64,000 bases of DNA from Heliopora coerulea (Eukaryota > Cnidaria > Anthozoa > Scleralcyonacea > Helioporidae): positions 248,001-312,000 of the forward strand of contig JASJOG010000061.1 of NCBI GenBank assembly GCA_030142905.1, written 5' to 3'. Under the pieces are notes generated by a model, which ran no database searches, was not told the origin of the DNA, and saw nothing but the letters and a program-made list of their open reading frames with translations. Both the position numbers and the translations under genes were made by a program. Position 1 is the first letter of the stretch; each line of letters begins with the position of its first letter. Below, in pieces: positions 27,011 to 39,759 of this stretch.

Positions 27011-27700
27011 AAATGCCAGCAGCCCCAGAGTTGTCCACTATCTTGTATTTACAATGATGCGCAATTTGCGCGGTTCAGGCGAAAATCGACATCTGCAGTG
27101 GCCACTTTATCAATTATGCTATGGTGTGGATAAACTTAGGCTACATAATTCGTGTCTTGCACTTGTGAGACTACAGTACATACTGGTGGACGCAGGGACG
27201 TAGCGAAGTCGTGGTAGTTGTGGAGTTTGTAATGTAGTTATCTATCGGATTTTAAATACTATTTTGGAAATTTAACTGAATTTTTTTTTCCCTAAGATTT
27301 TGGCTTTTTTTCTGAATTTGATCATACCTAGTAATTTCTACGCATGTCATGCATCGTAATAATAATATTATTTAATTAATATCTTCTAGTTATTATTATT
27401 AGTAATATAGAATCTTTCTACATAATAGAATTTGCATGTTCCTTTCAAAATAATGATCCCCATAGTTTAACTAATCCGCCGAATTTTGTGGTATAGAGTA
27501 GTTACGTTTACGTAAAATTACACTGTGCAGTAATACAATATAGCAATACAATGATAATTAATATTAATAAATTAAAATGTAAGACAAGTTTAAATGTATA
27601 TTTGGGTAAAATGCAAAGGCAAAATATGATTTTCTATCCATGTTTTAACAGAAAGTTAATGTTTTGATTCGATCGCCAGTCGTCGGTTTTTCAAGATTGA

Positions 27701-30700
27701 CTACTTTTTTGCGAGCTTATTGACACCAGCTGTATCTGCGATATCCTTCTCCGCGGCAAGGATCTTGCAATCAGTCAAACGTTCTCCAGATATCTTGTTT
27801 CGTGAATAGCTTTTTACAATCTTCATTATACTGAATGGTCTTTCGTTCTTAACAACGAAAGGGGCTGCTGTTAGAAATAGCTTGTAAACCTTCGCAGCTA
27901 ACTTGTAAAGGCCATGTTGTTTTGCAATTTGAAGAGTGATGGTTTCAGCATTCGTACATGTCATGAGTTTTGCTTCAAACCCTGTGCCTGGCGTTCATCT
28001 TGCTGTCGGTTATGTTCCTTCAACGCACACTAGAAGAAGACTGCCAATTCGCTGTGAATTGCTCGACTTGATTCCAGTGAGAATACCGACGGGAATGCAG
28101 CTACTAATGCTTGCGTTTCTTCAACAGTTCCTGGTCTTTCTGGATGTAACACCGTCGGGAACGGGATCAAATGTGCTCTTCAGGCAATTTCGCTTCTCCA
28201 CCAACTTAGTGCACAATTGATCTATAAACTTGAAAATTTCGGTGCGATAAAAGGTAGAGATGTTTGCCAGCTCGACTGCACTTGATTCTGGTTGATCGTC
28301 TAGGCGTCTAGATGGTCTCCTTATTCTGTGCAACCTCGGTGCACATGGGTCAGCACCGATATTTCGAGCCACTTGCATTGCAGCTTGTACTTGGTCGTCG
28401 ATCTCTTTATCAGCTACTCGCACTCTCTGCAGACAATCATGCATTGACTCTATTGCAATGAGGGCACTGGCAATATCGACTGTCTCTCCTAGAAGGTAAT
28501 TGGCTAGTAATTTTGTCTTGTACATGACATTTTTCAGGAACATTATTCCACAGATAAAGTCGATATTGACGATCGCGTTCATAAGTCCTGATGCTTTGTT
28601 CGTTGTCTCTCTGTCGCCATATTCTTTAATTGCATGGAGAGTTGACAATACTGCCTCTAAGCCTCTCCAAACAGCTTCCACTGACTCGGGTCTGGCTGTC
28701 CATCCCGTCTTGGAACGGTTTCGCAGCTGCAGAAAATTTTCAACTTCTTGAGATTTCTCCCTCAGCTGTTGATACCTTTTTGTGCTATCAGTGAAGAAGA
28801 CAAAAATTTACTCCAGGACCGTGAAGACCTTTGCAATTAATGATGAGACTGCACAACCATGATCTACCATCAGATTTATACCAAGTGGAGTGCACTTTGT
28901 GTAAGGAATCTTTCTAACAATTCACTTAGCTTCTGTTGGGCGCCATTGAACTTTCCTGACATGCTTGCAGTTGAGTCGAAGGTTTGGAACATAACAGGTG
29001 ACAATGGTATGTCCGATAACTCCAAACACTTCACTATGTCTTCTGCTTGCCCAGCTCCATTCTTGTCTGGAGTTTCTACGATACTCACCAATCATTCTTT
29101 TGGCATGCAAGAGTCAGCGTCAACATAGCGGACAGCAACAGAGAGCTCATCACTGTGACTCACGTCGGGTGTGGTGTCTGCCATAACTAAACAGAAACCA
29201 GCTCTTTTCCCGCACGTGCTTATTCTGCTTCTCACTTCGTCACCCAGAAGGCTATTAAACTCATTCTGACTTTCTGGACTGAGGTACGTTGCGTGGTACT
29301 TGCGTACAGAACAGGCTTTCATTACCGGGTTATGTCACGAAAGAAGGTTGCCAATCTGGCGGAAGTTTCTATCGTCATCAGCATTGTTTCTACGAAGGGC
29401 CATCACGTTTCTTGTTAGAGTTTTAGCCACCTCAAAGGGCATCTCAATAACCTCTCTATTCTTTAATTTTTCACTTTTGCCGTCGGTGATGCTTCTTCGC
29501 TACTGCTTTGTCAATGTGTCGATGTGGCCACCATCTCGGACAAAGTTGGTATAGTCACGGAGTGCAGCAATGTGGGCGTCGCAGCTAAAGTAAGTTTCGA
29601 GTTTCTCAGGTTTGTTTTTGCCTCGACTGTCTTTCATCTTAGATTAATCATCCATCCCTTCTATCCGCGCTTTCTCTGATCTTTCTCTCTGATAACCTTC
29701 TTCTTCAAATATGGTGCATACGAAGCAGTAAGCCTTGTTCTCCATCACACTGTCTTCCAGGTAAGGGTAATCATCACACCATGTTTGAGAAAATGAGCTC
29801 TGCTTTCCCTTCTTGATAAGAGCAAGATTTCGTGGATAAATTGATAGTTTTGGTTGACATGGTCCAAGGTTGATTAGGTACTTCTGCTGGTTTCTAGTCA
29901 ATGTTGATGGCCTTTTTACTGGGTCATGTTCAATAAGAATATTATTGTCAAGCATTTCGGATTCATCTTCTATTTGGTTTTGCACAGCTTCCAGTCCAGC
30001 CATCGCGAAGTTCTTTGCGTCACCGAGCATTGCTATAACTTTGTCGCAAGTACAAATGAGCTCTGTATACCCAGATTTCACGTGGACTGGATTTAGACCA
30101 GTTGCTTCACTTACCAAACTCAATAATTTTTCGGAACCCCCTCTGAACCGTCCGAGACAGCAAAAGTATCCCTCTGCAGGTGACAAAGAATTAAATTCAT
30201 CCAATAGTTCAATGTGGTTATGGACATCGTCGTCCACTTTTAACGTGTTTCCACTATTTTGATGGAAGGCAGCGGCGCTTTCTGGTAATTCAGTTGCTGT
30301 GCTAAACACGTCTGTTTTATTATATTTGGGGGTAGTTCTTTCTGGTAATTCGGCTTCATTATCGAGAATGTCAGTTTCAGCTTCTTCAAAAATCGATTCA
30401 AGTACAAATTTTGTTGGTTCAATCTCTAAAGCTCTCTCACCGAAAGTATTTGCTGAAGTGACTGGTGTTTTTAAGTCTACAATTTGTTGTTTTCCATCTT
30501 CAGTAGCTGCAGAATGAGATGAAATATTTTGAGTAATGTCGGTGACGCCTGACTGGTCAATCTCTACTAACTCTACATCTTCATCTTTCACATAGGCTGT
30601 CTCGGTTTTGGAAGTTTTTTCCAGCACTTGTGAGCTTCCTTTGGCTTCTGCTGGCAGTTGACTGGCATCTACAGACTGTGTAACATAAATATACATCTAA

Positions 30701-31243
30701 TGTGAAATTAAATATAACAGATTTTGTATATATGTTTATATCATATATTTATATATATTGATTAATTACTATTTAAAAATTATACCCTCGATTTTGTTTT
30801 CGACGGTAATACTTATTTTCTGCAAAAAGCGGCATACTCTTTCACTTGATAAGGCAATATGCCGAAACGCCGATCTTTTTCAGACATGGTTTTTTGTGTA
30901 CCATGAATTTATTCCAGATTCTTACGACAAGGGTGAACCAGGCCTAAACATTCATTTTTTTTTAAATTTTTTTATAAATTATTAATTAGTTTGATAACGT
31001 TATTTATGCTGTATATAGACATATTTTTATTAAGCAATACAACTTACCTCAGTCGCAGGTTTGGAAAATCCACCAAAAAAGAAGCAGTCGTTGCGATTTG
31101 TCGACTATATCTTTAAACTTAGGCGTCAGACAGTCATGTTTTGATTGCTGATGATGTGCCGTGTTATCTGCGTTTAATACTTTGTCACATCGCAAGCAAA
31201 CGACGCGCATTCGGTTTGACCACTCAACTTTCCTACGTTTCAT
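27701..31243 (-). pseudogene. ZMYM1-like hAT transposase, two exons, broken
   Basis: Exon 1 (31048-31243) encodes a C2H2-like finger (CLRCDKVLNADNTAHH). It ends at a GAG|GTAAGT donor, and a matching acceptor (TTACACAG) starts exon 2 at 30675. Exon 1 needs a 1-nt shift, near a T-run at about 31076, to join in frame. Exon 2 (350 codons to 29644) has an acidic N-terminal part, then a TTF-type zinc finger (GPCQPKL, then FSQTWC and AYCFVCTIF). DUF4371-like blocks follow at 28120-29560 (ADTTPDVSHSDELSV, FQTFDSTASMSGKFNGAQ). A hAT dimerisation-like tail (ERPFSIMKIVKSYSRNKI) is near 27770-27850. Stops at 29644 and several later points, plus frameshifts, make it inactive. Confidence 0.75.
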
Positions 31244-31249
31244 TGTAGT

Positions 31250-32312
31250 CTTGTAGAGTCTATTATTCTATAAATTGTAATTTTCCGAACTTAAAAGTTG
31301 AAATATATATAATAAAGCCTTCTCGAGTAATAAATTATAATCAGATTTAGAAACTCCGTCACTAGTTTGTTGCCGGGCTGCCAGTTGTAGCAAAATATGC
31401 AATTATTAATAGAATGACCATACAAAACTTACCATATCCTCCATTAAGAAAGTCTAGAGAGATATTCCGTACGGTTCGTTCTTGTTTCGACTTTCGACTG
31501 TTAATCCCAACATATTTGCAAATATATATTTACTTTTTTTGTTAATCTTAAGTTCTTAACTTCAAAGGAAGTTCATGAAGAAAGTGAAGGTACAGCCTTG
31601 TCAAAAATTATACATTCCTTTTATGATATTCTATCAGACTGTCACCGCCCCGACGCGGCGTCATTTGCCTAGAAAAGACTAAAGTGCAGTAATACATCTC
31701 ATGTTCATCGCCCATAGTAAGCTAGGCACTGTAATTTTTATAAATCAGAATAATATAACAAACATTTTATAAAGCAACCTGTATTGCAACACAGTACCCT
31801 CGGCTGTGATGAAACGACGATTTTAGCTTTTTAGGCAGCAATCATAATCAAAGTGAATGATGGCATTTCCTTCCTGCTCAGTGCATGTGGCCCTGTGTAA
31901 TCTAAAATTATCGGCAACGTTGCGGAAAGTTAAAGCATTTTAACTATTTTCCAAATGTGTCAGCTTTCATTTGCGTTGTCACTGCAGGAGGCGTCGCTGC
32001 GTCGGATATGTTATACACATCCAATTTGAAGAACTACTTTCTCTTGATGGTAAACTAAACTAAATTAAACCAAAATGAAATGAACCTTTTATCACTGTTA
32101 TGTTGATACAAGAAATTCGTACACGTATCCAAGCTAACTTCGTTTAATCTTCCTGATTTTCCATATCGCAATATCCTTTGTCTTTCTCCCCTTAGCAGAT
32201 TTGTTTACCTGAGTCGTTTAGTTGACTTTTAACCTGATTGTTTCATGATTTACCTGATTTTTTCGCATCGTCTCAGTTGGGGGGATGTCGCACGCCCCAC
32301 ACATCCCCGCTA
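31250..32312. other. Non-coding left flank of the hAT transposase
   Basis: Presumed 5' untranslated and terminal DNA of the hAT-type element, upstream of its minus-strand transposase. No open frame of interest. It ends in a GC-richer segment (gcacgccccac) beside the terminal repeat. Confidence 0.45.
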
Positions 32313-32324
32313 GCTACGTCCCTG

Positions 32325-32885
32325 CATGTCTTTGTATTCCTTTTCGCTCTAGTAACTCCGGTTCAAAGGATCAAATGTTGCAGAACCCTCGATGATTCTG
32401 CTGTGGTTCCTGATTTACTTAGAGCATCAATCGGCAGGACTGTATTTATCCGTTTAACCATATAATTATCGACTTGTTCCTACTACCAATGATTTTCGTC
32501 AGACAAGCCCGGAGCTTTTTTGTCACACTCCTTTCAGCACGAATTTACACCTTGATCTAATTACAAGCATTGTCAGTGTAACAAGAGTCTGATTTTGTAT
32601 TGTCACTACGCCTAGTACTATTAACAATAACTTTATATAAACTTATCCAAAATAGAAAAAGTGCGTGCGCGTTGAAAATAAGAGAATTTATTTGTAAATA
32701 ATTGTTTTGGCTGGCTGCTTTTCGTCTTTCTCCTATTTTCATTAAAATGAGGTAAGGGATGCTATTTAAAAGTTCTTACGCAATTTGTCGTTAAGAGTCA
32801 AACACATAACCAGTGGTGCCCAAAGTAAGATATAATTCCCAATTTCTCAAGATTTTAGACAAATGTTACAGTTATTTCGGCATTT
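32325..32885. other. No gene recognised
   Basis: AT-rich DNA with only short, family-less frames. Confidence 0.4.
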
Positions 32886-32889
32886 AAAA

Positions 32890-33075
32890 TTAGGGTCAGG
32901 GTTTATATTACACTTAGTTTAACTCTAGGGTAAGAATCAATTTCTGGTTTAGAATTAGGGTAATGGTTTGGGTTAGGGTTAGGATTATGATAAGGGTTAG
33001 GATTATGATAAGGGTTAGGATTATGATTAGGGTTAGGATTAGAGTTAGGATTGGGGTTAGGATTAGGGTTAGGGT
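32890..33075. repeat. Interstitial telomere-like repeats
   Basis: Tandem TTAGGG units mixed with variants (ttaggattatgataaggg, ttaggattagag). The minus strand reads as an Asn-Pro repeat, which is an artefact of the hexamer. It marks an old telomeric insertion, or a minisatellite of telomere-like units. Confidence 0.8.
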
Positions 33076-33099
33076 TAAGGTAGTAGTTAAATTTCACTA

Positions 33100-34640
33100 A
33101 AATCAGCTCGAAGGTTTTCCCGCCAAAGTTTACTGTCCTTGTCCGAAATAAAGGAATGTATTGAACCGTTGCAATATTATACCTTAAAATATTGCACCAC
33201 TCAGCAACTATAAATGTGCAAAAGTTTGAGTACGGACAAAAAAATGAGCTCATGCAGCCATATAATAAAAGGCACCCGCAATTACCTCGGGTAAGCTAAG
33301 TCTTTTTGCATTTGTACAATAACTTCCGATTTTGTACGTGGGTTACTATTCCAGAGATGATTTTCCGTTCCTCAAGAAAATGGAAATGTTTCTTACTGAG
33401 ATTTTTTAAAGAAAAGATAGTAATAGGGTTCTTTCTCGAGCTGATACTCGTACCCGGGTGACAGTACACATGTATGTATCTCATTACTCATGTACAGTGA
33501 GCGCGTGGCTCTCAAATAGGGGCCTGGAAATGATATGCTAAAGGTTCACTTTTGCCAGGAGGTGTAAGATGGAGGTGAGAAAATTGCTGTCAATAAATAT
33601 ACGTCATGAACTGAAGATGTGAAAACGTTAATTTTATTGAGATAAAAACTTGGAAAAAACAACTGAAATCATAAAATGGGTCTATAATGGCATGGACCGA
33701 TGATAAAGTGTGGTCAAAAGTGACCACCTGAAAGAACTACAGGATTTTTCATACAGGAATTCAGTGCTCTACAGAGAACCTCACGGTTATGTTGCTTTTG
33801 CGTCCCAATGTAACGCTGTACATAAGGGCCTTCTGCCTACAAAGCATTGAGGCCCTACAAGCTACAAATTCTTGGGGTCCACCAGGATATGTTCCGGTGG
33901 GCCCCACCGCCCCTGCTTATGTAAAGAATACTTACATGAACCTTTTCAATGTCCCAAATGAGGTTTGAAGGGATGTCACTTTTACTATTGCAGCACTGTA
34001 CCCATTTTGGGGGAACTTGCTGCAAGGATCGAATGGAGCGAGTTGACATAACAAAAATGCAGTAGGAGGTCGGCCAACAGTTATAGGTATTTAAGAGAGC
34101 CCCTAAGAAATTGCGGCAATGAGACTAACAAATTCTTGTCAAACGCTATTTCTATATTGCAGAATTCTCTTAAAGATAAGCTGCTTGGTCGAACAAAATG
34201 AAAGCAGCAAGACCTTTCTGAATGGAGATATTGACCTGTTCGTATTTTATGTCCATTTTACGGTGATTGTTTTATGTCAAGTGTGGGGCAAGAAAAACGC
34301 CTCCTCACCGCAACCTGGGTTTCCGAAAGTAGGATTCTACCTGCTGTGACAGGAGATCAACACAAATTTAGGGTGTGGAGTTCAGGAGTTTTAAGAGAGA
34401 GTCTTAGCCACTTGTTATCCGTTATGCATGTACTTGAAAGGATCCACTCAATAAATATACAGTTTGCCTGGTATATGGCCACGTGCCTCATCCTTTCATA
34501 ATAAATTTAACCAAGTTTATATTTTGTTCAAAGATGCTACTTACGAGCTCATGTGTTCCTCCCAATCTCTTCGTTGTCCTTTAACTTATTTTCGAAGTCT
34601 TGTTAAAATTATGAAAGAATTCCTGAAAATTTTATGATTT
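33100..34640. other. No gene recognised
   Basis: Mostly unique sequence with short open frames of no known family. A small GC-richer stretch near 33875-33910 (ggtccaccagg, tggtgggcccc-like) could fold weakly. Confidence 0.4.
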
Positions 34641-34649
34641 AAAAAATAG

Positions 34650-34852
34650 AGACAAAAAATAGAGACAAAAAATAGAGACAAAAGAATAAAGAAAGAATGA
34701 AAGAAAGGAAGGAAGGAATATAGACAGAGAGAAAGAAAGAAAAAAGAAAGAAAGAAAATAAGAAAGAAAGGAAGAAAGAAAGGTAGAAAGAAAGGAAGAA
34801 AGAAAGGTAGAAAGAAAGGAAGAAAGAATGAAAGAGAGAAAGAAAGAGTGTC
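34650..34852. repeat. Purine microsatellite (GAAA/GGAA)n
   Basis: Degenerate tandem gaaa and ggaa units on the plus strand, starting with four copies of a gacaaaaaatagagacaaa phrase. Long frames on the minus strand here (Phe/Leu/Ser only) are artefacts of the repeat. Confidence 0.9.
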
Positions 34853-34854
34853 TG

Positions 34855-36700
34855 GACAATTTGGGCGTCTGGAAAATTTGTTAATTGACAAAGTAATCAT
34901 GGAAGATGTTAAGGAACGTAGACAACTATTGCGTGTGCTTGGACTGATGTACCAAAAGCATACGATAGTGTTAATTATTCAGTTCTTAAAAGAATCCTCA
35001 ACATGTACAAGTTACCAACTAGATATATTTCAGCCATCATGAAACTGATTACTTGGGTGCTCAACATGTCTCTCAGTTACCACCAAAGAAGGAAAGCAAG
35101 AGTCGAGTCCTATTATCCTCAAGAAAGCCTTGTTGCAAGGCGATTCCTTATGTCCGAAGCTATTTACCATATATCTTAATCCAATTGCTTGGAAAATACT
35201 GACAATGAATGGATATGCCTTAAGTAAATCCATTCAGTTGAAAATTACACAAACCATGTTCATCGATGATCTGAAAATGTTCTCAGCAAGCGATAAGAAG
35301 CTCTATCCGGCCCTACAGTCAATAAAAGCATGTATGACAGATCTGAATATGGAATGGGGAACGGAGAAATGTGCAGTTATGAATGTGAAAAGAGGTATCT
35401 TTAATGATGAATCAGTAGCCAAGTTCAATGATTCACCAACAATCCGGTCAGTGGATAAGAACCGACCATACAAATTCCTTGGCATATATGAACACTTCAT
35501 GCAAGATGAAATAAGGATTCGAGAAGGAGCTAGTAAAGAATTCTTGCAACGGTTATGGTTGATATGGTCATTGCCACTGTCAGATGCTCTGAAAGTACAA
35601 GCTACCAACAAGTTTGCAATGTCAGCCTTATCCTATTTTATGACAACGACGGAATGGACAATTTATGAAGTCCAGGAACTTGATCGGCAAGTACGCAAGA
35701 TACTAACAGACCATAAAGGAAGACATCCTTGTGCTTCCGTGTATTTGATGTATCTCCCCCGGTCAATGGATGGTAGAATATTAAAAAGTGTTGAACAAGA
35801 ATATAAAGAAGTGAAGATTAAAACCGTCTTCCATTTGTACACATCAACCGACCAAGCCGTTAAAGCAGCTCCTCAAGCTGATCAAGCAAGAAGAAGTAGA
35901 GGAAGGAAATCGTTGATGAAAGATGCTGAGAAGTATGCAGAGGAGTTGGGGGTGAAGATTTGCAAGGATAGTAATGATAGCTGGACTATTAAGTCTACAA
36001 CTGATGTTACTAGTGAGAAAATAGCCAATGATATGGGAAAGATTAAATCCCTCCTCTGAGAAGCAAGAATTGCAGATATTAAGAAAGCGGTTACCAATCA
36101 GCCATGGGTTGGTCGTACTGCTAACAAACGATGGGAAGCGGAAGACCAAATTAGAGGTTTTCCCTAGCTGAATTGCTAGAAAGGCTGTCCAACAGATATC
36201 ATAACTGATATGGAGGAAATTGTTCAACAACTTATTCCAACTCGAGTGTACTATAGTTTAAAACTTGGGCAAGATGTCACCAACAATCTCTGTCGTCTTT
36301 GTGGAAGTAAGCCTGAAACCGTGTCTCACATCCTAACTGGTTGTCCACGTTTTTCCCAGACAGAATACCTCTATCGTCATAATAATGTACTTAAATGTTT
36401 GTATTTTACAATACTGCAACAATTTGGCATTATTAAGACGATATCTTCCCTGAACACTAACGTGGATCCTAAACCGGTTGTGTGGACAGATGACTAGGAA
36501 GTCTTCTGAAACATTCCAATTTACTCTTTTGGCCCTCAGCTCCCAACGACAGTTGAGCAAGAAAACAGGCCGGATATGGTAGTTGTCAAACATAGAAGTA
36601 AGACGGTTGCTGTAGTTGAATGTAGCTACCAATAGATTATCAACATGGAAAAGAAAGACAAAAAAAAAAAAAAACAAACAAATACCAGGAAGTTCGAGTT
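34855..36700 (+). pseudogene. R2-like LINE, copy 3 (RT, CCHC finger, endonuclease remnant)
   Basis: The 309-codon frame at 35130-36059 starts inside the RT at LQGDSLCPKLFTIYL, the QGD(S/P)LSP block. It continues through FIDDLKMF, the YxDD active site, and on to YKFLGIYEHF. The preceding RT block (LKRILNMYKLPTRYIS) lies in a shifted frame near 34985. Downstream, 36210-36497 carries a CCHC finger (CRLCGSKPETVSHILTGC). A decayed endonuclease end (RPDMVVVKH, then VAVVECSYQ) lies near 36570-36635, where family members have PD-(D/E)XK residues. It is the best preserved of the three related copies, but stops at 36058 and 36495 and a 5' frameshift still break it. Confidence 0.75.
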
Positions 36701-36984
36701 GAGTTCCAGATAAGATATGAGAACTATGCTGTCTACCAAACTAACGTGCTGCTGGATGAATTGGGACACTTAAAGTGCCTAAAAACTTTGCTAAATAGGT
36801 TATTATAACAGGACAAATTAGTAGAGTGTTTTGAAAAGAATGCAAAAAGCAGTAATATTTGGCTCGATTCGTATAAAGAATCTTTTTAAATTTGTTAGAG
36901 CTTAGGAATTTTAACATGTACATATTTAGTATAGTTGGTTAAAGGTGTTCAGGTTACTCGATTATAGCAATGAACATATTTTAG

Positions 36985-37207
36985 GAAATTATCTAAAGTA
37001 GAAAAACAGAAGGGAAAGAAGGAAGGAAAGCAGGAAGGAAGGAAGGGAGAAAGAAAAGGAGGAGGAAAGAAAAAAGGAAGGAAAAAGAAAGAAAGGAAGG
37101 AAGGAAGAAAGGAAGGAAGGAAGAAAGGAAGGAAGGAAGAAAGGAAAGAAGGACGAAAGGAAGGAAGGAAGAAAGAAAGGAAGAAAGAAAGGAAAAAAGG
37201 AGGGAAA

Positions 37208-37240
<33 letters not shown>
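36985..37240. repeat. Purine microsatellite (GAAA/GGAA)n
   Basis: About 250 bp of ggaa/gaaa units on the plus strand, similar in type to 34650-34852. The two flank the LINE at 34855-36700. Confidence 0.9.
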
Positions 37241-37244
37241 ACCA

Positions 37245-38301
37245 AAGGATAAACCTCGAGCCTTACGACAGTCTGGAAAAACGTACAAAATAAGGCACTA
37301 TATGAGGAGCAACATCTTGAAAATTTAAGATATTTGTCAACATCAAGACGAATACGAACAGGTAATATCTCGGTTTTATTTCAAAACCATTATCAGACCA
37401 ATCTTATATTCAAAGTTTTTCCAAATTTTACTGATTTACATTTGTGTTGAGATTGACACGCATCTTAAGTTCTAAAAATTTTCTTCTAATGAAGGTACTT
37501 TTTTCATCTCATATGAAGAACACTCATTTTCTGTGGCTACGGCCGGTGACGAATCTTCTTCGTTCTTACCACTTTCACGACAAAAATAATTTTCCTTTAG
37601 CGAACCTCAAATTCGGTTGATGCATTGTCTTTACAGTGTAAAACTGGCCTTTACAAAACAAAAACATTTGTTAACCCAAGTTTTGATGTCAAAAGTCCTA
37701 AGATTACCCATGGAGAAACCTAAACAGCATACTTTTAGTATAACGTTCCCTTTTTTACATTAACCTAGAATAAAAAGTGGTCAGTCTAAAATATTGTGGG
37801 CAAGTGGCCAAAAACCTTTTAAAATGTAAATATCAGTTTAAATTTTGCTCATCTTGGACAACTGGATGTGTACATTAGTTTTAATTTCAAGCCCAGAAAT
37901 ATATAACGCTACTCATTTATTTCTGAAAGGACAGAATTCCCATCACTAATTACTAACCTAAGTGCAACTGGAATTACCTTTCATACATGTACTTTTCTGA
38001 GTAAATTTACCATGAGTAGACAAGCAAATTGATTCACGTAGTTGTTTAAATAAATACAATTTAGTCTTTATCTATTGTTACATACATGCAAAAACTGTTG
38101 CCGATATTATATAAAATTGTGGTGATAAAAGTAAAGACTACTAAAAAGTTCTTAGGTAGGACCTCCTTTTCACCAAAAAATTTTTTTCTTTCAACGAATG
38201 CTTACAATCTAGCCTAAAGGAAGTTTTTAGTTCTGAGTAAAATATGATAAACTGGAAGAATTCGAGTACGTTCACTATTGTCGCACTTTGGTTGTTCTAT
38301 C
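37245..38301. other. No gene recognised; left flank of the Polinton
   Basis: AT-rich unique DNA with no long open frame up to the outer end of the inverted repeat. Confidence 0.45.
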
Positions 38302-39627
38302 AGGGTCCGCGACACGATTTTAAAAGTGGGGAGGTCAGGACTTACCTTCAGATATGCATTTCGCGGAATTTTCCTTGAAAAATATGAAAAATGTAATGGA
38401 AAAAATGACCAGATTTTATGTGTAAAAAGTGATGTATCAATTTAAACGTTTATCAAATATACATACACCCTGAAAATACAAAGGTCACTAAACCTACTGC
38501 ATTTTTGCTCGTGTTGATATCATTCCTGTCTGTCGTAGAAGAAAACTACTTTAAGATATTTGCATGTGAAACGAAAATGGCTCAATTAACTGTATACAAA
38601 CAATAAGCTGGGTCCTATCTTGCTACACTTCTTAATCCTTTCTACACGCGTAGCACGTGGAAACCAAACTGGCTTTGGGAAACAGCTGGCTGTTTACGTA
38701 AGTAAAAATGTCTACTGTTTTGTTCTTTTTCGTAACGTTTCCAAGCAACAGGATCACAAGAGCTATAATTATCTCTTTTGCACTGCCGTTCACTATTCAT
38801 AATTGTTAAGCTACTGAAATTTAAAATTGATAGTAGTATATACGTGATGGATTCTGGGATCGGTGTAGTCGGTGGTGCCCAATGCACCACTGATTACGTC
38901 ATCATTTGAAACATTCAAAACATTAATTGAGTTAATTTATTTATGCCAATCGAGTTTATTGAAGTGTTTATGAATAGTTATTATTGTGTATTTATGTCAG
39001 TTAAGGCCCTTATTTAAATTGTATCACTATTTATGGTTTATAGATTTTATGTGGAATTATGTGTAACATATTGAATTTTAAAAAAATCAACAACATCATA
39101 TTCGGTAAAAACTGTATTAAATGTACTTTTTAGTGACATCAATGCACAGGGCGAACAATGTACTATACAAAACACTCAATTACTATCGCCAGTGTTGTTG
39201 ATTTTAGACAAGTAATAGGGATTCGTAATGTTCTATTATTTTCAAAGTTATGTACACAGTGTTCACAAATTAAACCTCGTTACAAGCACAGCGTTATTCG
39301 ATCTGCTCAAATGTGCAGAATCGGTCTTCCTTCTTGCATCAAACAACACCTTATCAATAGGATACGATTTATCTCCTTAATGGGTTGTGTTGTGTTTGCA
39401 TATATGTAGAGAAACAACTTGTCGTTTCATTTGCAAATTTTTGTACTACAATTCTTATTTCAGTGTTATTGCTTAAGAGGGATGGTCCCCTTTATGTTTT
39501 AAGCAAATCCTTATGAACTATGTGGTTATTAAGTAGTGATGGTGCAATCGATATTGTGATGTAAATTATGCATACTTATGAAGTATCTCAGTAACCAATG
39601 AGAAAAAATGCGCATGAAGAATAAAAA

Positions 39628-39665
39628 TGCGCATGCGCACTTTTAGAGCCACCACCGTATATAAG
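39628..39665 (+). promoter_or_regulatory. Inward promoter-like block in left arm
   Basis: TGCGCATGCGCA (39628-39639) matches the NRF-1-type palindrome, with another half-site (atgcgcatg) about 20 bp upstream. TATATAAG follows at 39658-39665. The zinc-finger PolB pseudogene starts about 100 bp downstream. Confidence 0.5.
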
Positions 39666-39759
39666 CCGAACGCTGTACAAATTTTGCCATCTGTTACATG
39701 TTTCTTTAAACGTTAGGTCTGTTTGCTTCCAGATTCAATTATAAGTTACAAAACTAAGC

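Larger units (their letters stand above)
24580..27190. other. No gene; old internal duplication
   Basis: Non-coding AT-rich DNA. The segment 24960-25210 recurs in diverged form at 25700-25930: both have runs of gaaat/gaagg purine phrases followed by a tgaacnattntncttcttatgtt block. Other small repeats in the region are listed separately. Confidence 0.45.
27193..32324. mobile_element. hAT-type DNA transposon, about 5.1 kb
   Basis: Both ends carry the same 12-bp terminal inverted repeat: CAGGGACGTAGC at 27193 and its complement GCTACGTCCCTG at 32313-32324. That form is typical of hAT ends. A broken hAT/ZMYM1-like transposase lies inside on the minus strand. The 8 bp outside each end (ggtggacg and catgtctt) do not match, so the target duplication is lost or the ends belong to different copies. 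Confidence 0.6.

Noticed and set aside
32903..33253. Asn-Pro repeat protein
   Set aside because: Artefact of translating TTAGGG-like tandem repeats.
34586..34900. Long minus-strand frames rich in Phe, Leu and Ser
   Set aside because: They are translations of the (GAAA/GGAA)n microsatellite, as are those at 36949-37288.
1..38301. tRNA and rRNA genes
   Set aside because: I saw no cloverleaf-like or conserved rRNA blocks when reading either strand, but I could not run a dedicated search.
38302..38340. hAT-type terminus (CAGGG start) at the outer arm ends
   Set aside because: The ends look hAT-like at first, but no 8-bp duplication exists, the right end reads TAGGG, and the gene content is that of a Polinton.
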